Both the position numbers and the translations under genes were made by a program. A stretch of DNA of 64,000 nt from Haloactinopolyspora alba (GTDB lineage Bacteria > Actinomycetota > Actinomycetes > Jiangellales > Jiangellaceae): contig NZ_PYGE01000021.1 of NCBI RefSeq assembly GCF_003014555.1, positions 1 to 64,000 on the forward strand. The letters are read 5' to 3'. Below are positions 7,726 through 15,385 of this stretch, piece by piece. Within the stretch, counting starts at the first letter, position 1; each line of letters opens with the position of its first letter. The notes below the pieces were generated by a model, which made no database searches, was not told the DNA's origin, and was given only the letters and a program-made list of their open reading frames with translations.

Positions 7726-9152
7726 GACCACGGCCGCACGTCGAGGGTGCCGGCCGCCAGCGCGTGCCCGATCGCGGTGCGCGCGGGCTTGCCCGACGGC
7801 GTCCGCGGCAGCGAGCCGACCGCCACCCAGCGCCGCGGGCGCTGCGCGGGCGCGAGCCCTCGCCGGGCCGCCGCTTCAAGCGCCGCACGCGGGGCGGCGG
7901 GCCCGTCGTCCCGCGTGCGGTGCTCGACCACCGCGGTCACCACCGCGCCCAGCCGCTCGTGCCGGGTGCCGACCACGACGACGTCACGCACGCCCGGGAC
8001 CTGCGACAGCACCGCTTCGACGTCCTCCGGGACGACGGTGGCCGCGCCCGTCAGCACGGCGCCGTCGGCACGCCCGCGTAGCCGCAGCGGCGGTCCCGGG
8101 TCGGCGAGGTCACCGACGCTCGCCCAGCCGTTCTCGTCCCACCGCAGCGGGCCAGGCGCACCCGCGAGGTAACCGTGCGCGAGCCACGGCGAGCGGACCC
8201 AGAGCTCGCCGGTGCCGTCGCCGTCGGCCCCGGAGCGCTGGCGCACGTCGATCCGCACACCGGGGAACGGCCGGAGCCCGGTGCCGTCGGTGTCCACGGC
8301 GACGAACGAGAGCTCGGCGGCGCCGTAGTACGCGAGCACGTCGACGCCCGCCGCGGCGGCGCGCTCGCGGAGCCCGTCCGGCAGCGCTGCGCCGCCCACG
8401 ACGGCGGTGCGCAGCCGGGTCTGGTCACCGGCGGCGATCCGGCCGACCACCGCGTCCAGCGCGTGCGGCACCAGGTGCGCCACGTCGACCCCGGGCAGGC
8501 ACGCGGCGACGGCGCTGTCCGACCAGTCCGGGGCGAGCTGCAGCGTCGCCCCGACGGCCAGGGTGTGCAGCGCGGCGAACGCGGTCAGGGACGTGGCCGG
8601 CGAGCCGGGCACGAGCACGGTGTCGGCGGGCGTGATGCCGGTCAGCGCCGAGACGGCGTCGTAGCTGTCCACCCAGGAGGCCGCCGAGCGCACGACCGCC
8701 CGCGGCCGCCCGCTGCTGCCGGAGGTGAACCCCGCCCACGCGGCCTCCGCTGACGCGGCGTCGCCGTGCGCGTCCCACGCATGCTCGCCGGCCGGTTCGA
8801 TCGACGTGGCGGCGCCACGGACCCGCGCCGCAGGGGCCAGCGCGTCGACGACCTCCTCGTGCGTTGCCGGTTCGCACACCAGCGGCACGACACCGACCAG
8901 GTCCGCGGCGACGACCGCCGTCAGCGCCTCGACCGGGTCCGCGGAACCGATCGCGACCACGTCGCCGGCCCTCCCGCCGGCGGGGGTGAGCCGGCGTCCG
9001 CGCACCGGCAGGCCGGCCGCGCGCCACGCCGCCGCGGCGTCGGTCACGTCCCCGGCCAGTTCGCCGTAGCTGCGGACGCTCCCGCCGCAGCGCACCGCGA
9101 TCCGCTCAGGTGTGCGTGCGGCGTGGTCGAGAAGCCTGCGAGCGATCGGCAT
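7722..9152 (-). CDS. AMP-dependent acyl-CoA synthetase/ligase
   Basis: The 476-residue ANL-superfamily enzyme has the expected core motifs in order: A3 GFTSGSSGRPRAV, A5 YYGAAELSFVA, A7 SVGDLAD, A8 LRGRADGAVLTGA, and A10 LPRTPSGKPAR with the catalytic lysine. It would activate a carboxylic acid as acyl-AMP and transfer it to CoA; the substrate is not readable. The protein is short for a fatty-acyl-CoA ligase. In Bacillus the acyl-CoA ligase YhfT sits between bioY-like yhfU and thiolase-like yhfS under BirA control, the same gene content as here. A biotin- or pimelate-related acyl substrate is an inference. It starts 10 bases after the bioY stop. Confidence 0.85.
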   Translation of the reverse strand: MPIARRLLDHAARTPERIAVRCGGSVRSYGELAGDVTDAAAAWRAAGLPVRGRRLTPAGGRAGDVVAIGSADPVEALTAVVAADLVGVVPLVCEPATHEEVVDALAPAARVRGAATSIEPAGEHAWDAHGDAASAEAAWAGFTSGSSGRPRAVVRSAASWVDSYDAVSALTGITPADTVLVPGSPATSLTAFAALHTLAVGATLQLAPDWSDSAVAACLPGVDVAHLVPHALDAVVGRIAAGDQTRLRTAVVGGAALPDGLRERAAAAGVDVLAYYGAAELSFVAVDTDGTGLRPFPGVRIDVRQRSGADGDGTGELWVRSPWLAHGYLAGAPGPLRWDENGWASVGDLADPGPPLRLRGRADGAVLTGAATVVPEDVEAVLSQVPGVRDVVVVGTRHERLGAVVTAVVEHRTRDDGPAAPRAALEAAARRGLAPAQRPRRWVAVGSLPRTPSGKPARTAIGHALAAGTLDVRPWS

Positions 9153-9161
9153 CGACGCGGC

Positions 9162-9791
9162 TCACCCCTCGCCCGGCGCGGGCGGCCCGTCCGCCGCCGC
9201 GACCCGGCGCGCTCCCGGAGCGGCGGCCGGGTACGCACGCTGGGTGCCGGTGGTCACGACCGCGGCGAACACCGCCTTGGCCGCGTCACCCGGCAGGAAC
9301 GCGGCCGAGATCAGCATCGTCTCGCCGAGCGGAACCCCCGTGACGAACGACTGGACCGGCACCCCGATGACCAGGACCACCGCGGAGCCGGTCAGACAGG
9401 CGCCCAGCACCCACGGCAGCGCGGGCCGCCGGCCGGCGCGCTCGACGAGCCAGCCCACGACCGCCGCCGCGGCCACCCAGCCGGCCAGGTAGCCCACCGA
9501 CGGGCCCGCGAAGACGCCGAGGCCGCCGCGGCCGCCTGCCAACAGCGGCAACCCGGTCGCGACCAGGGCCAGCAGGACCAGCACGGCCAGCGCGCCGCGC
9601 CGCGCCCCCAGGATGGCCCCGCACAGCAGAATGCCCATGGACTGCAGCGTCACCGGTACCGCGTTGCCGAACAGCGCGAACGACCCGGGCACGCCGAGCA
9701 CGGCGATCAGGCCGGCGAACACCGCGACCCGGGACATGTCCGCGGCCGACAGCCGGCTCCGGTCCGCGAGACGTCGGCCCGGTCGTGCCAT
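9162..9791 (-). CDS. bioY: BioY, biotin-specific S component of an ECF transporter
   Basis: The 209-residue membrane protein has the BioY signature: GNAVPVTLQSMGILLCGAI, GLGVFAGPSVGYLAGW and, toward the end, FLPGDAAKAVFAA. It has about six transmembrane segments. BioY binds biotin and imports it together with an EcfT and ATPases, or alone at high ligand. It is the promoter-proximal gene of a minus-strand operon with ligase, thiolase-like protein and ecfT. GGAGG lies about 7 bases before the ATG at 9791. No canonical BirA operator or TetR-type BioQ site is seen upstream; instead there is a 16-bp direct repeat. Confidence 0.92.
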   Translation of the reverse strand: MARPGRRLADRSRLSAADMSRVAVFAGLIAVLGVPGSFALFGNAVPVTLQSMGILLCGAILGARRGALAVLVLLALVATGLPLLAGGRGGLGVFAGPSVGYLAGWVAAAAVVGWLVERAGRRPALPWVLGACLTGSAVVLVIGVPVQSFVTGVPLGETMLISAAFLPGDAAKAVFAAVVTTGTQRAYPAAAPGARRVAAADGPPAPGEG

Positions 9792-9813
9792 CTGCTACCT
9801 CCGGAAGGGACAA

Positions 9814-9854
9814 GGCCGCCGGCGGCGGCTTACGGCATGGCCGCCGGCGGCGGC
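9814..9854 (-). promoter_or_regulatory. Two direct copies of a 16-bp GC palindrome-containing repeat upstream of bioY
   Basis: GGCCGCCGGCGGCGGC occurs identically at 9814-9829 and 9839-9854, 25 bases apart. Each contains the palindrome GCCGCCGGCGGC. The first copy ends about 20 bases from the bioY start, so in RNA it could fold next to the ribosome-binding site. In DNA it could be a tandem operator. Function is not known. Confidence 0.4.
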
Positions 9855-10004
9855 CATCGGCGTGCCTGTCCAACCATGACCCGCCGGAGGGGCTTCGGTA
9901 CACGACGGTTCGCATCACGGGCGCACGCGGGTCTTGGAGGACTCGCACAATTCCCTCCGCGGCGGCGCCGTCGGCTGTCGGTGTCGGCGGGCACCATGGT
10001 CTCC

Positions 10005-10541
10005 ATGACGACCAGCAACGACGTCGCGCTCGGCGGCCTGGACACACCGGTCGGGCACATCACGGTGGCGGTCACGTCCACCGGGCTGGCCCGGGTCTCC
10101 TGGGCGCGCCGCCACGTCGCCGGAGCCGCGCTGCCCGCAGCCGGCGACCAGGCACGGGTACGCGCGGTGACGACGCAACTCGCCGCGTACTTCCGCGGTG
10201 AGCTGCGCGCGTTCGACCTGCCCCTCGACTGGCGGTTCGTGTCCGGCACGGCGCGGGTCGTGCTGCAGACCCTCCACGCCACGGTCGGCTACGGCCGGTC
10301 GGTCACCTACGGCGAGCTGGCCGAGCGCAGCGGCACGAGCGTCCCGGCCAGGGGCATCGGCGCCGTCATGGGGTCCAATCCGCTGCCGGTGGTGGTGCCG
10401 TGCCACCGGGTGCTCGCGCACGACGGCCTCGGCGGGTACAGCGGCGGCGACGGTACCAACGGGCTCGAGGTCAAACGCTGGCTGCTCACCCTCGAGGGGG
10501 TGCTGCCGCCGACGTTCGACTGGAGCCCCGACCACCTGTGA
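10005..10541 (+). CDS. ogt: Methylated-DNA--protein-cysteine methyltransferase
   Basis: The 178-residue protein carries the alkyl-acceptor motif PVVVPCHRVLA and the preceding MGSNPL helix of O6-alkylguanine-DNA alkyltransferases. YGRSVTYGELAERSG supplies the recognition-helix region. It transfers alkyl groups from O6-alkylguanine to the PCHR cysteine in a single-turnover reaction. An in-frame ATG at 9996 is also possible; neither start has a clear ribosome-binding site. It is divergent from bioY and converges on the NagZ-like gene across a small hairpin. Confidence 0.92.
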   Translation: MTTSNDVALGGLDTPVGHITVAVTSTGLARVSWARRHVAGAALPAAGDQARVRAVTTQLAAYFRGELRAFDLPLDWRFVSGTARVVLQTLHATVGYGRSVTYGELAERSGTSVPARGIGAVMGSNPLPVVVPCHRVLAHDGLGGYSGGDGTNGLEVKRWLLTLEGVLPPTFDWSPDHL

Positions 10542-10549
10542 CACCTGCG

Positions 10550-10565
10550 GCCGGGCCCACCCGGC
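10550..10565. terminator. Short hairpin between convergent genes
   Basis: GCCGGG at 10550-10555 and CCCGGC at 10560-10565 form a 6-bp GC stem with a 4-base loop in the 25 bases between two convergent stops. No T-tract follows, as is common in actinobacteria. Confidence 0.4.
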
Positions 10566-10566
10566 G

Positions 10567-11826
10567 TCATCCCGAGCAGTTCAGCAGCCCCATCCGCGCC
10601 TTCGTTTCGAGCACCCGCAGCGCGTGCTCGTCGACGGTGCCGGCGAACGCGGGGTCCGAGCCGGCGCGGTCGATCACCGCCTGCGTCATCTCCGGCAGCA
10701 CCTCGGCCGTCGAGGCGATCACGATGTCACCGCCAGCCTCCAGGAAGTTCAGCGCGCGCTCCCCCGGCGGCACCGACTGCACCTCCGCGGCCGCGGCCAG
10801 GTCGTCGGAGACCACCACGCCGTCGAAACCCAGATCGTCGCGGATCATGCCGTCGATGATCGTGGGCGAGAACACCGCTCGCCGCTCCGGGTCGATGCGA
10901 TCGTAGGTCGCCAGCGACACCATCAGGAACTCCGCCCCCGCGTCGAGCCCGGCCCCGAACGGCGCCAGGTCGGGGTCGTCCCGCGAGGTCCGGGTGTCGA
11001 CCACGCCGCTGGAGAAGTCGGTGTTGCCCTCGACCTTGCCCAGTCCGGGGAAGTGCTTGACGGCGGTGGCCACCCCTGCCGCGTCCATGCCTTCGACGAA
11101 CGCCTCGACGTAGCTGGACACCTCCTGTGCGTCGGAGCCGTAGCCGCGCTCGATGGCGCCGACCGGCTCGTTCGCGGCGCCGATGTCCTCCGGCACCACG
11201 TCGGCCACCGGGGCCAGGTCGACGTCGATGCCGCCGGCGCGCAGCTCCTCGCCCCACGACGCGGCCGCGGCGCGCAGCTCGTCGGTGCTCATCTCCGCCT
11301 GCTCCTGTGCCGACGGCATCGTGGAGAACCCCGGGCCCTTCAGGTGCTGGACGAGCCCGCCCTCCTGGTCGACCGCCACGAACGGCCGGGCGCCGCCGGG
11401 CGAGCCGGCGACCGTGCGAGCGCGCTCCGCCGCACGCGCCGACGCGTCGGTCCCGCCGGTCAGCTGTCCGATGAACAGCACCGACCCGACGTGCGTGTCG
11501 GCCAGTTTCTGCGACACGAAGGCCGGCGACTCGCCGACCTGGACGCCGCCCATGAACAGCTGCCCGACCCGTTCGGCCAGGTTCAGCCGGTCCAGGGTCC
11601 GTTCCGGGCAGGACGCGGCGGGGTCCGGGTCGTCCGGACCGGTGGTTCCCGCCGGCCCGGTCGGGTGTTGCCCGGTCGGCGACGGCTCGCCCGGCGGTGA
11701 CGTCCGCTCCGGCGACGTGCCGTCCGGCGCCGCGGTGTCGTCCGACCCGCCGCACCCGGTCAGGCTCAACGCGAGTGCCGCCACACAGGCGACCCAACCG
11801 GCCGGCCACCCCGTCGTCATCCGCAT
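10567..11826 (-). CDS. GH3 beta-N-acetylglucosaminidase lipoprotein (NagZ/LpqI type)
   Basis: The 419-residue product starts with a lipoprotein signal and lipobox (ALSLTGCGGS), a Pro/Thr/Ser-rich linker of about 50 residues, then a GH3 catalytic domain. The motif KHFPGLGKVEGNTDFSS matches the NagZ Lys-His/Asp loop in its actinobacterial LpqI form, with Leu for the second His. VVVSDDL supplies the nucleophile aspartate, and FVAVDQEGG is also typical. It would release GlcNAc from cell-wall fragments outside the membrane and so serve peptidoglycan turnover. A second in-frame ATG at 11820 is possible. It is divergent from the RamB-type regulator. Confidence 0.88.
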   Translation of the reverse strand: MRMTTGWPAGWVACVAALALSLTGCGGSDDTAAPDGTSPERTSPPGEPSPTGQHPTGPAGTTGPDDPDPAASCPERTLDRLNLAERVGQLFMGGVQVGESPAFVSQKLADTHVGSVLFIGQLTGGTDASARAAERARTVAGSPGGARPFVAVDQEGGLVQHLKGPGFSTMPSAQEQAEMSTDELRAAAASWGEELRAGGIDVDLAPVADVVPEDIGAANEPVGAIERGYGSDAQEVSSYVEAFVEGMDAAGVATAVKHFPGLGKVEGNTDFSSGVVDTRTSRDDPDLAPFGAGLDAGAEFLMVSLATYDRIDPERRAVFSPTIIDGMIRDDLGFDGVVVSDDLAAAAEVQSVPPGERALNFLEAGGDIVIASTAEVLPEMTQAVIDRAGSDPAFAGTVDEHALRVLETKARMGLLNCSG

Positions 11827-11930
11827 CGGACCATCGTGACAGGTGCGCCGTGGCGTCTCCGGACCGACGCACTCGCTCGAACTTTCCGTTGCCGACACCG
11901 TGATGGCGCAGCTCGGGCACTGTCTCGGGT

Positions 11931-11960
11931 TACGATGAGTGAAATTCGGCCGATTTTCGC
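11931..11960 (+). promoter_or_regulatory. Candidate -10 box and overlapping inverted repeat before the RamB-type gene
   Basis: TACGAT at 11931-11936 fits a -10. It is followed at 11939-11960 by an interrupted palindrome centred on TCGGCCGA with GAAA/TTTC arms (9 of 11 pairs). A transcript from this -10 would start inside the palindrome, a suitable place for autorepression. Family members are known to autoregulate; this site itself is inferred. Confidence 0.4.
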
Positions 11961-11982
11961 TCATACGAGGACGGTGGACGGT

Positions 11983-13431
11983 ATGACGGCTGCGGACGAC
12001 GACACCGACCTCGTCACCCTCGGCCGCCGCATCCGGCACGCCCGCAAGGCGAAGAAGCTCACGCTGGGCGAGCTCGCGGACCAGGTGCAGCGCGCGCCGT
12101 CGCTGCTGTCGCAGATCGAGAACGGCAAGCGCGAGCCGCGGCTGGCGCTGCTGCAGTCGATCGCGCGCGAGCTCGGCGTCGGTGTCGCGGACCTGATGAA
12201 GAACGAGCCTCCGTCGGAGCGGGCGGCGCTGGAGATCGCGCTGCACCAGGCACAGGCCCGGCCGCTGTACACCTCGCTCGGCCTGCCCGAGATCCGCGGC
12301 ACCGCCACCCTGTCCACCGAGGTGCTGACCGCGCTCGTCGGCCTGCACCGCGAGCTCGACCGCCGCGCGACGGTGCGGTCGGCGACGCCGGAGGAGGCGC
12401 GGCGGGCCAACGTCGAGCTCCGGCACCACATGCGCGAGCGCGACAACTACTTCGCCGAGATCGAGCAGGTCGCCGCCGGGATCTCCACCGCCGTCGGGCA
12501 CGCCGGCGGCCCGCTGACCCAGCGCGGGCTGAACGAGCTCACCGCGCACCTGGGCTTCACCCTGCACCGCGTCCCCGACCTGCCGCGAGCGACCCGGTCC
12601 ATCACCGACCTGCGCAACCGTCGCATCTACCTGCCGCCGGCACCCCGCGGCGGACACGACCCGCGCTACATCGTGCTGCAGACGCTCGGGCACTTCGCAC
12701 TGCACCACGAGGACCCGACCGGGTACGCGGACTTCCTGCGCCAGCGGGTCGAGGCGAACTACTTCGCGGCCGCCATGCTCGTGCCCGAGAACGCCGCGGT
12801 CGACTTCCTGCAGCGCGCCAAAGCCAACAAGGAACTGGCCATCGACGACCTCCGTGACGTCTTCGCGGTCTCGTACGAAACCGCGGCGCACCGCTTCACC
12901 AACCTGGCGACGCGGCACCTCGGGCTACCGGTGCACTTCATGCGCGTGGGCGAGGACGGCGTGATCTACAAGGCGTACGAGAACGACGACGTCAACTTCC
13001 CGCAGGACGTGACCGGCGCGATCGAGGGCCAGCTCACCTGCCGGTACTGGGCCGCGCGCGCGGTGTTCGAGTCCGCCGACCGGTACTCGACGCACTACCA
13101 GTACACCGACATGGACCGCGGGACGTACTGGTGCACCACCCATGTCGAACGCACCGGTGAGGGCGACTTCGCCATCGACGTCGGCGTGCCGTACGCGCAC
13201 GTCAAGTGGTTCCAGGGACGCGACACCACCGTCCGCGCGCGTTCTACCTGCCCCGACCCGTCGTGTTGCCGCCGCCCGCCCGCCGAGCTGGCGATGCGCT
13301 GGGAGAAGTACGCCTGGCCCAGTGCCCGGGCCCATTCGCACCTGCTGGCGGCGCTGCCGCCGGGGACGTTTCCCGGAGTCGACGACACCGACGTCTACCG
13401 GTTCCTCGACCGGCACGGGCCGTCGCAGTGA
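11983..13431 (+). CDS. XRE-family regulator with IrrE/ImmA-like domain, RamB/ScfR type
   Basis: The 482-residue protein has an N-terminal HTH (LGRRIRHARKAKKLTLGELA, then APSLLSQIENGKREP). A central ImmA/IrrE-like region contains LGHFALHHEDPTGYADFLRQ. The cysteine-bearing C-terminal ScfR domain includes STCPDPSCCRRPP. RamB and related ScfRs control glyoxylate-cycle and propionate genes (aceA, prpDBC) in corynebacteria and mycobacteria, sensing acyl-CoA state. The ATG at 11983 is preceded by GAGGACGG; an upstream ATG at 11935 lies within the putative operator. No target gene is adjacent; NagZ is divergent. Confidence 0.88.
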   Translation: MTAADDDTDLVTLGRRIRHARKAKKLTLGELADQVQRAPSLLSQIENGKREPRLALLQSIARELGVGVADLMKNEPPSERAALEIALHQAQARPLYTSLGLPEIRGTATLSTEVLTALVGLHRELDRRATVRSATPEEARRANVELRHHMRERDNYFAEIEQVAAGISTAVGHAGGPLTQRGLNELTAHLGFTLHRVPDLPRATRSITDLRNRRIYLPPAPRGGHDPRYIVLQTLGHFALHHEDPTGYADFLRQRVEANYFAAAMLVPENAAVDFLQRAKANKELAIDDLRDVFAVSYETAAHRFTNLATRHLGLPVHFMRVGEDGVIYKAYENDDVNFPQDVTGAIEGQLTCRYWAARAVFESADRYSTHYQYTDMDRGTYWCTTHVERTGEGDFAIDVGVPYAHVKWFQGRDTTVRARSTCPDPSCCRRPPAELAMRWEKYAWPSARAHSHLLAALPPGTFPGVDDTDVYRFLDRHGPSQ

Positions 13432-13456
13432 CCCGTCCTCGGCTGCTGAACCGCGC

Positions 13457-14311
13457 TCAGCTGCTGACCGCGCGCAGCGCCCCGGGCCGACGGCCGGCGA
13501 GGCGATCGAGAGCGGCGCCGCTGACGTCGTCGGCGGGAAGATAGACGAGCAGCCGCTGGTCGGTCGCGCCGGCGAGATCGAGCGTCTCGCACTCCAGCGA
13601 CAACTCGCCCACGTCCGGGTGGACGAGTCGCTCGTGGCGTGGGTGGCCGGGCAGGTCGAGCGGGCTCTCGAGCCGCTCGCTGAACGCGGGCCCGGCCGCG
13701 AGGGCCAACTCCTCGGCGAACGCCGTCAGGTACGGGTCGACGCGGCCGGCGTCCATGCGCAGGCCGGCGACGTGCTCGTCGGCGACACGCTCCCAGTCCG
13801 GGTAGAACTCACGCGCCCGGGCGTCGGTGAACACGTACCGGACGAGGTTCGGCAGCGGCGCGTCCAGGATGCCGAGCGGACCCGCCAGGCGCTCGTAGCC
13901 GGACGTGCAGGCCAGGACGTCGGCCGTGCGATTGAGCAGCACCGCCGGGGCCGGCTCGAGACGTTCGAGCAGGCTCTGCGCGCTCGCCCGGACGGTGCTG
14001 GAGGGCGCCTCGACCTCGGGGCAGAGGAAGTCGTTCTCGGCGACCTTGGCGAGATTGCGCAGGTGCACCCGCTCGTCGGCGGTCAGCCGCAGCGCGTCGG
14101 CCAACGCCGTCAGCACCTGGGTGGACGGATGCTGGTCACGGCCCTGCTCGAGGCGGACCAGGTAGTCGACGCTGATGCCCGCGAGGGTGGCGAGCTCGGA
14201 CCGGCGCAGGCCCGGGGTGCGCCGGCGCCCACCCGGCGGCAGCCCCACGTCGCCAGGGGTGACGGCATCCCGGCGGGCGCGCAGGAAGGCACCCAGTTCG
14301 TTGTCGGCCAC
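13457..14311 (-). CDS. Helix-turn-helix regulator with MmyB-like ligand-binding domain (copy 1)
   Basis: The 284-residue protein has an XRE-type HTH at about residues 8-80 (LGAFLRARRDAVTP, PGLRRSELATLAGIS, VDYLVRLEQGRDQHPS). An MmyB-like ligand-binding domain with PAS-like fold fills the remainder (PAVLLNRTADVLACTSGY, LVRYVFTDARAREFYPDWE). Such regulators usually act on the divergent gene, here a PPOX-family flavoenzyme 102 bases away. The GTG start at 14311 lacks a Shine-Dalgarno and may be leaderless. Two paralogues lie at 27799-28644 and 32189-33037. Confidence 0.87.
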   Translation of the reverse strand: MADNELGAFLRARRDAVTPGDVGLPPGGRRRTPGLRRSELATLAGISVDYLVRLEQGRDQHPSTQVLTALADALRLTADERVHLRNLAKVAENDFLCPEVEAPSSTVRASAQSLLERLEPAPAVLLNRTADVLACTSGYERLAGPLGILDAPLPNLVRYVFTDARAREFYPDWERVADEHVAGLRMDAGRVDPYLTAFAEELALAAGPAFSERLESPLDLPGHPRHERLVHPDVGELSLECETLDLAGATDQRLLVYLPADDVSGAALDRLAGRRPGALRAVSS

Positions 14312-14413
14312 GTCACAAGGCTACCGGCACCGCCGCGCGGCCGAGGGTGGCTCCCGGAGGGCTAGGTCTCGCGCGGCCTTCCTCATCCGCCGCCGGTCCG
14401 GCACGGTCGGCAC

Positions 14414-14869
14414 ATGACGACACACGACGCGGTCTTCACCGACGTGGAGATCCAGTACCTGAAGAGCCAGTTCCTCGGCCGGTTCGCGACGGTCGACGCG
14501 CAGGGACGCCCGCACGTCATGCCCGTCGGCGTCTTCGTCGATCTGGAGGAGCAGGCGATCGTCGTCGCCGGGCACACCGGCACGAACATGGCGGCGAGCA
14601 AGAAGTTCACCGACGCCCGGCTCCGGCCGGACGTGGCGTTCGTGGTCGACGACCTCGCGTCCACGGATCCGTGGACGCCGCGCGGCGTCGAGATCCGCGG
14701 CCGGGCCGAGACCTTCACCGAAGGCGGTGAGCAGCTCGGCCGGCGCCTCGACGCGATGATGCCGTTCGACCCGGCGTGGATCCGGATCCGTCCGCGCCGG
14801 ATCCTGGCGTGGGGCCTCGACGCCGAGGTGTTCGAGCTGAACGCACGCGACGTCGCCGGGACCAGCTGA
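14414..14869 (+). CDS. PPOX-class (pyridoxamine 5'-phosphate oxidase-like, probably F420-dependent) protein
   Basis: The 151-residue split-barrel protein reads VEIQYLKSQFLGRFATVDAQ, then GRPHVMPVGVFVD and a central TNMAASKKFTDAR. This layout matches small PPOX class F420-dependent oxidoreductases of actinobacteria rather than PdxH. F420 use is inferred from the family. It is divergent from an MmyB-type regulator that probably controls it. Its stop codon lies in the loop of a 17-bp hairpin. Confidence 0.8.
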   Translation: MTTHDAVFTDVEIQYLKSQFLGRFATVDAQGRPHVMPVGVFVDLEEQAIVVAGHTGTNMAASKKFTDARLRPDVAFVVDDLASTDPWTPRGVEIRGRAETFTEGGEQLGRRLDAMMPFDPAWIRIRPRRILAWGLDAEVFELNARDVAGTS

Positions 14870-14887
14870 ACTGGTCCCGGCGACGTC
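14849..14887. terminator. Perfect 17-bp hairpin enclosing a stop codon between convergent genes
   Basis: GACGTCGCCGGGACCAG at 14849-14865 and its exact complement at 14871-14887 leave a 5-base loop (14866-14870) that holds the PPOX stop codon TGA. It lies two bases before the end of the opposing gene (14890). A bidirectional terminator is the likely role. The left arm is also coding sequence. Confidence 0.7.
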
Positions 14888-14889
14888 AC

Positions 14890-15300
14890 TCACGGGCTCG
14901 CGTGCCTGGACGAGGTGTTCGGGTCGGGCATCCAGGAGCCGCCGACCGTGCCGGAGGCGCCTGGCGTCCCGGACCGGTCGGGCGCCGCGGACTGCCCGAT
15001 CCAGTCGCGCGGCTCCTGGTCGTCGTCGCTGCCGGCCGCCCGCTCGTGCTGGGCGACCTTGCGCCGCAGGTACTCGATCTCGCGGCGCCGTTCCCGTGCC
15101 CGCCGGATCCCGGCGACGAGGGCGATCACGCCGGTCAGCGCGACCAGCCCGGTGCCGACGCCGCCGGCGAACACGCCCCACAGCGGTGTGTCGACACCCA
15201 CGGTGAACACGTCGAACGCCACCGATTCGCCGCCGTCCAGGACGACCCCGACGACGAGAGCGACGACGGCTGCGAGCAGAAGAAGCGCGAGCAGGATCAT
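14890..15300 (-). CDS. Small membrane protein with two transmembrane helices and a charged tail
   Basis: The 136-residue protein has a hydrophobic N-terminal helix (MILLALLLLAAVVALVVGVV) and a second at about residues 45-65 (GVGTGLVALTGVIALVAGI). An Arg/Glu-rich likely coiled-coil segment follows (RRARERRREIEYLRRKV), then a disordered Asp/Gly/Ser/Pro tail. The shape is LapA-like (DUF1049-like), but I would not assign it. GGAAGGA lies upstream of the ATG at 15300. It is oriented like the sugar cluster but separated from it by 85 bases. Confidence 0.65.
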   Translation of the reverse strand: MILLALLLLAAVVALVVGVVLDGGESVAFDVFTVGVDTPLWGVFAGGVGTGLVALTGVIALVAGIRRARERRREIEYLRRKVAQHERAAGSDDDQEPRDWIGQSAAPDRSGTPGASGTVGGSWMPDPNTSSRHASP

Positions 15301-15385
15301 GACCCCTGTCCTTCCCGCCTGGCGAGGTCCACAAACACTGCGCGGCGAGATCGTCCGCGGCCCGCCGGCGTGATCAGGCGTTCGG

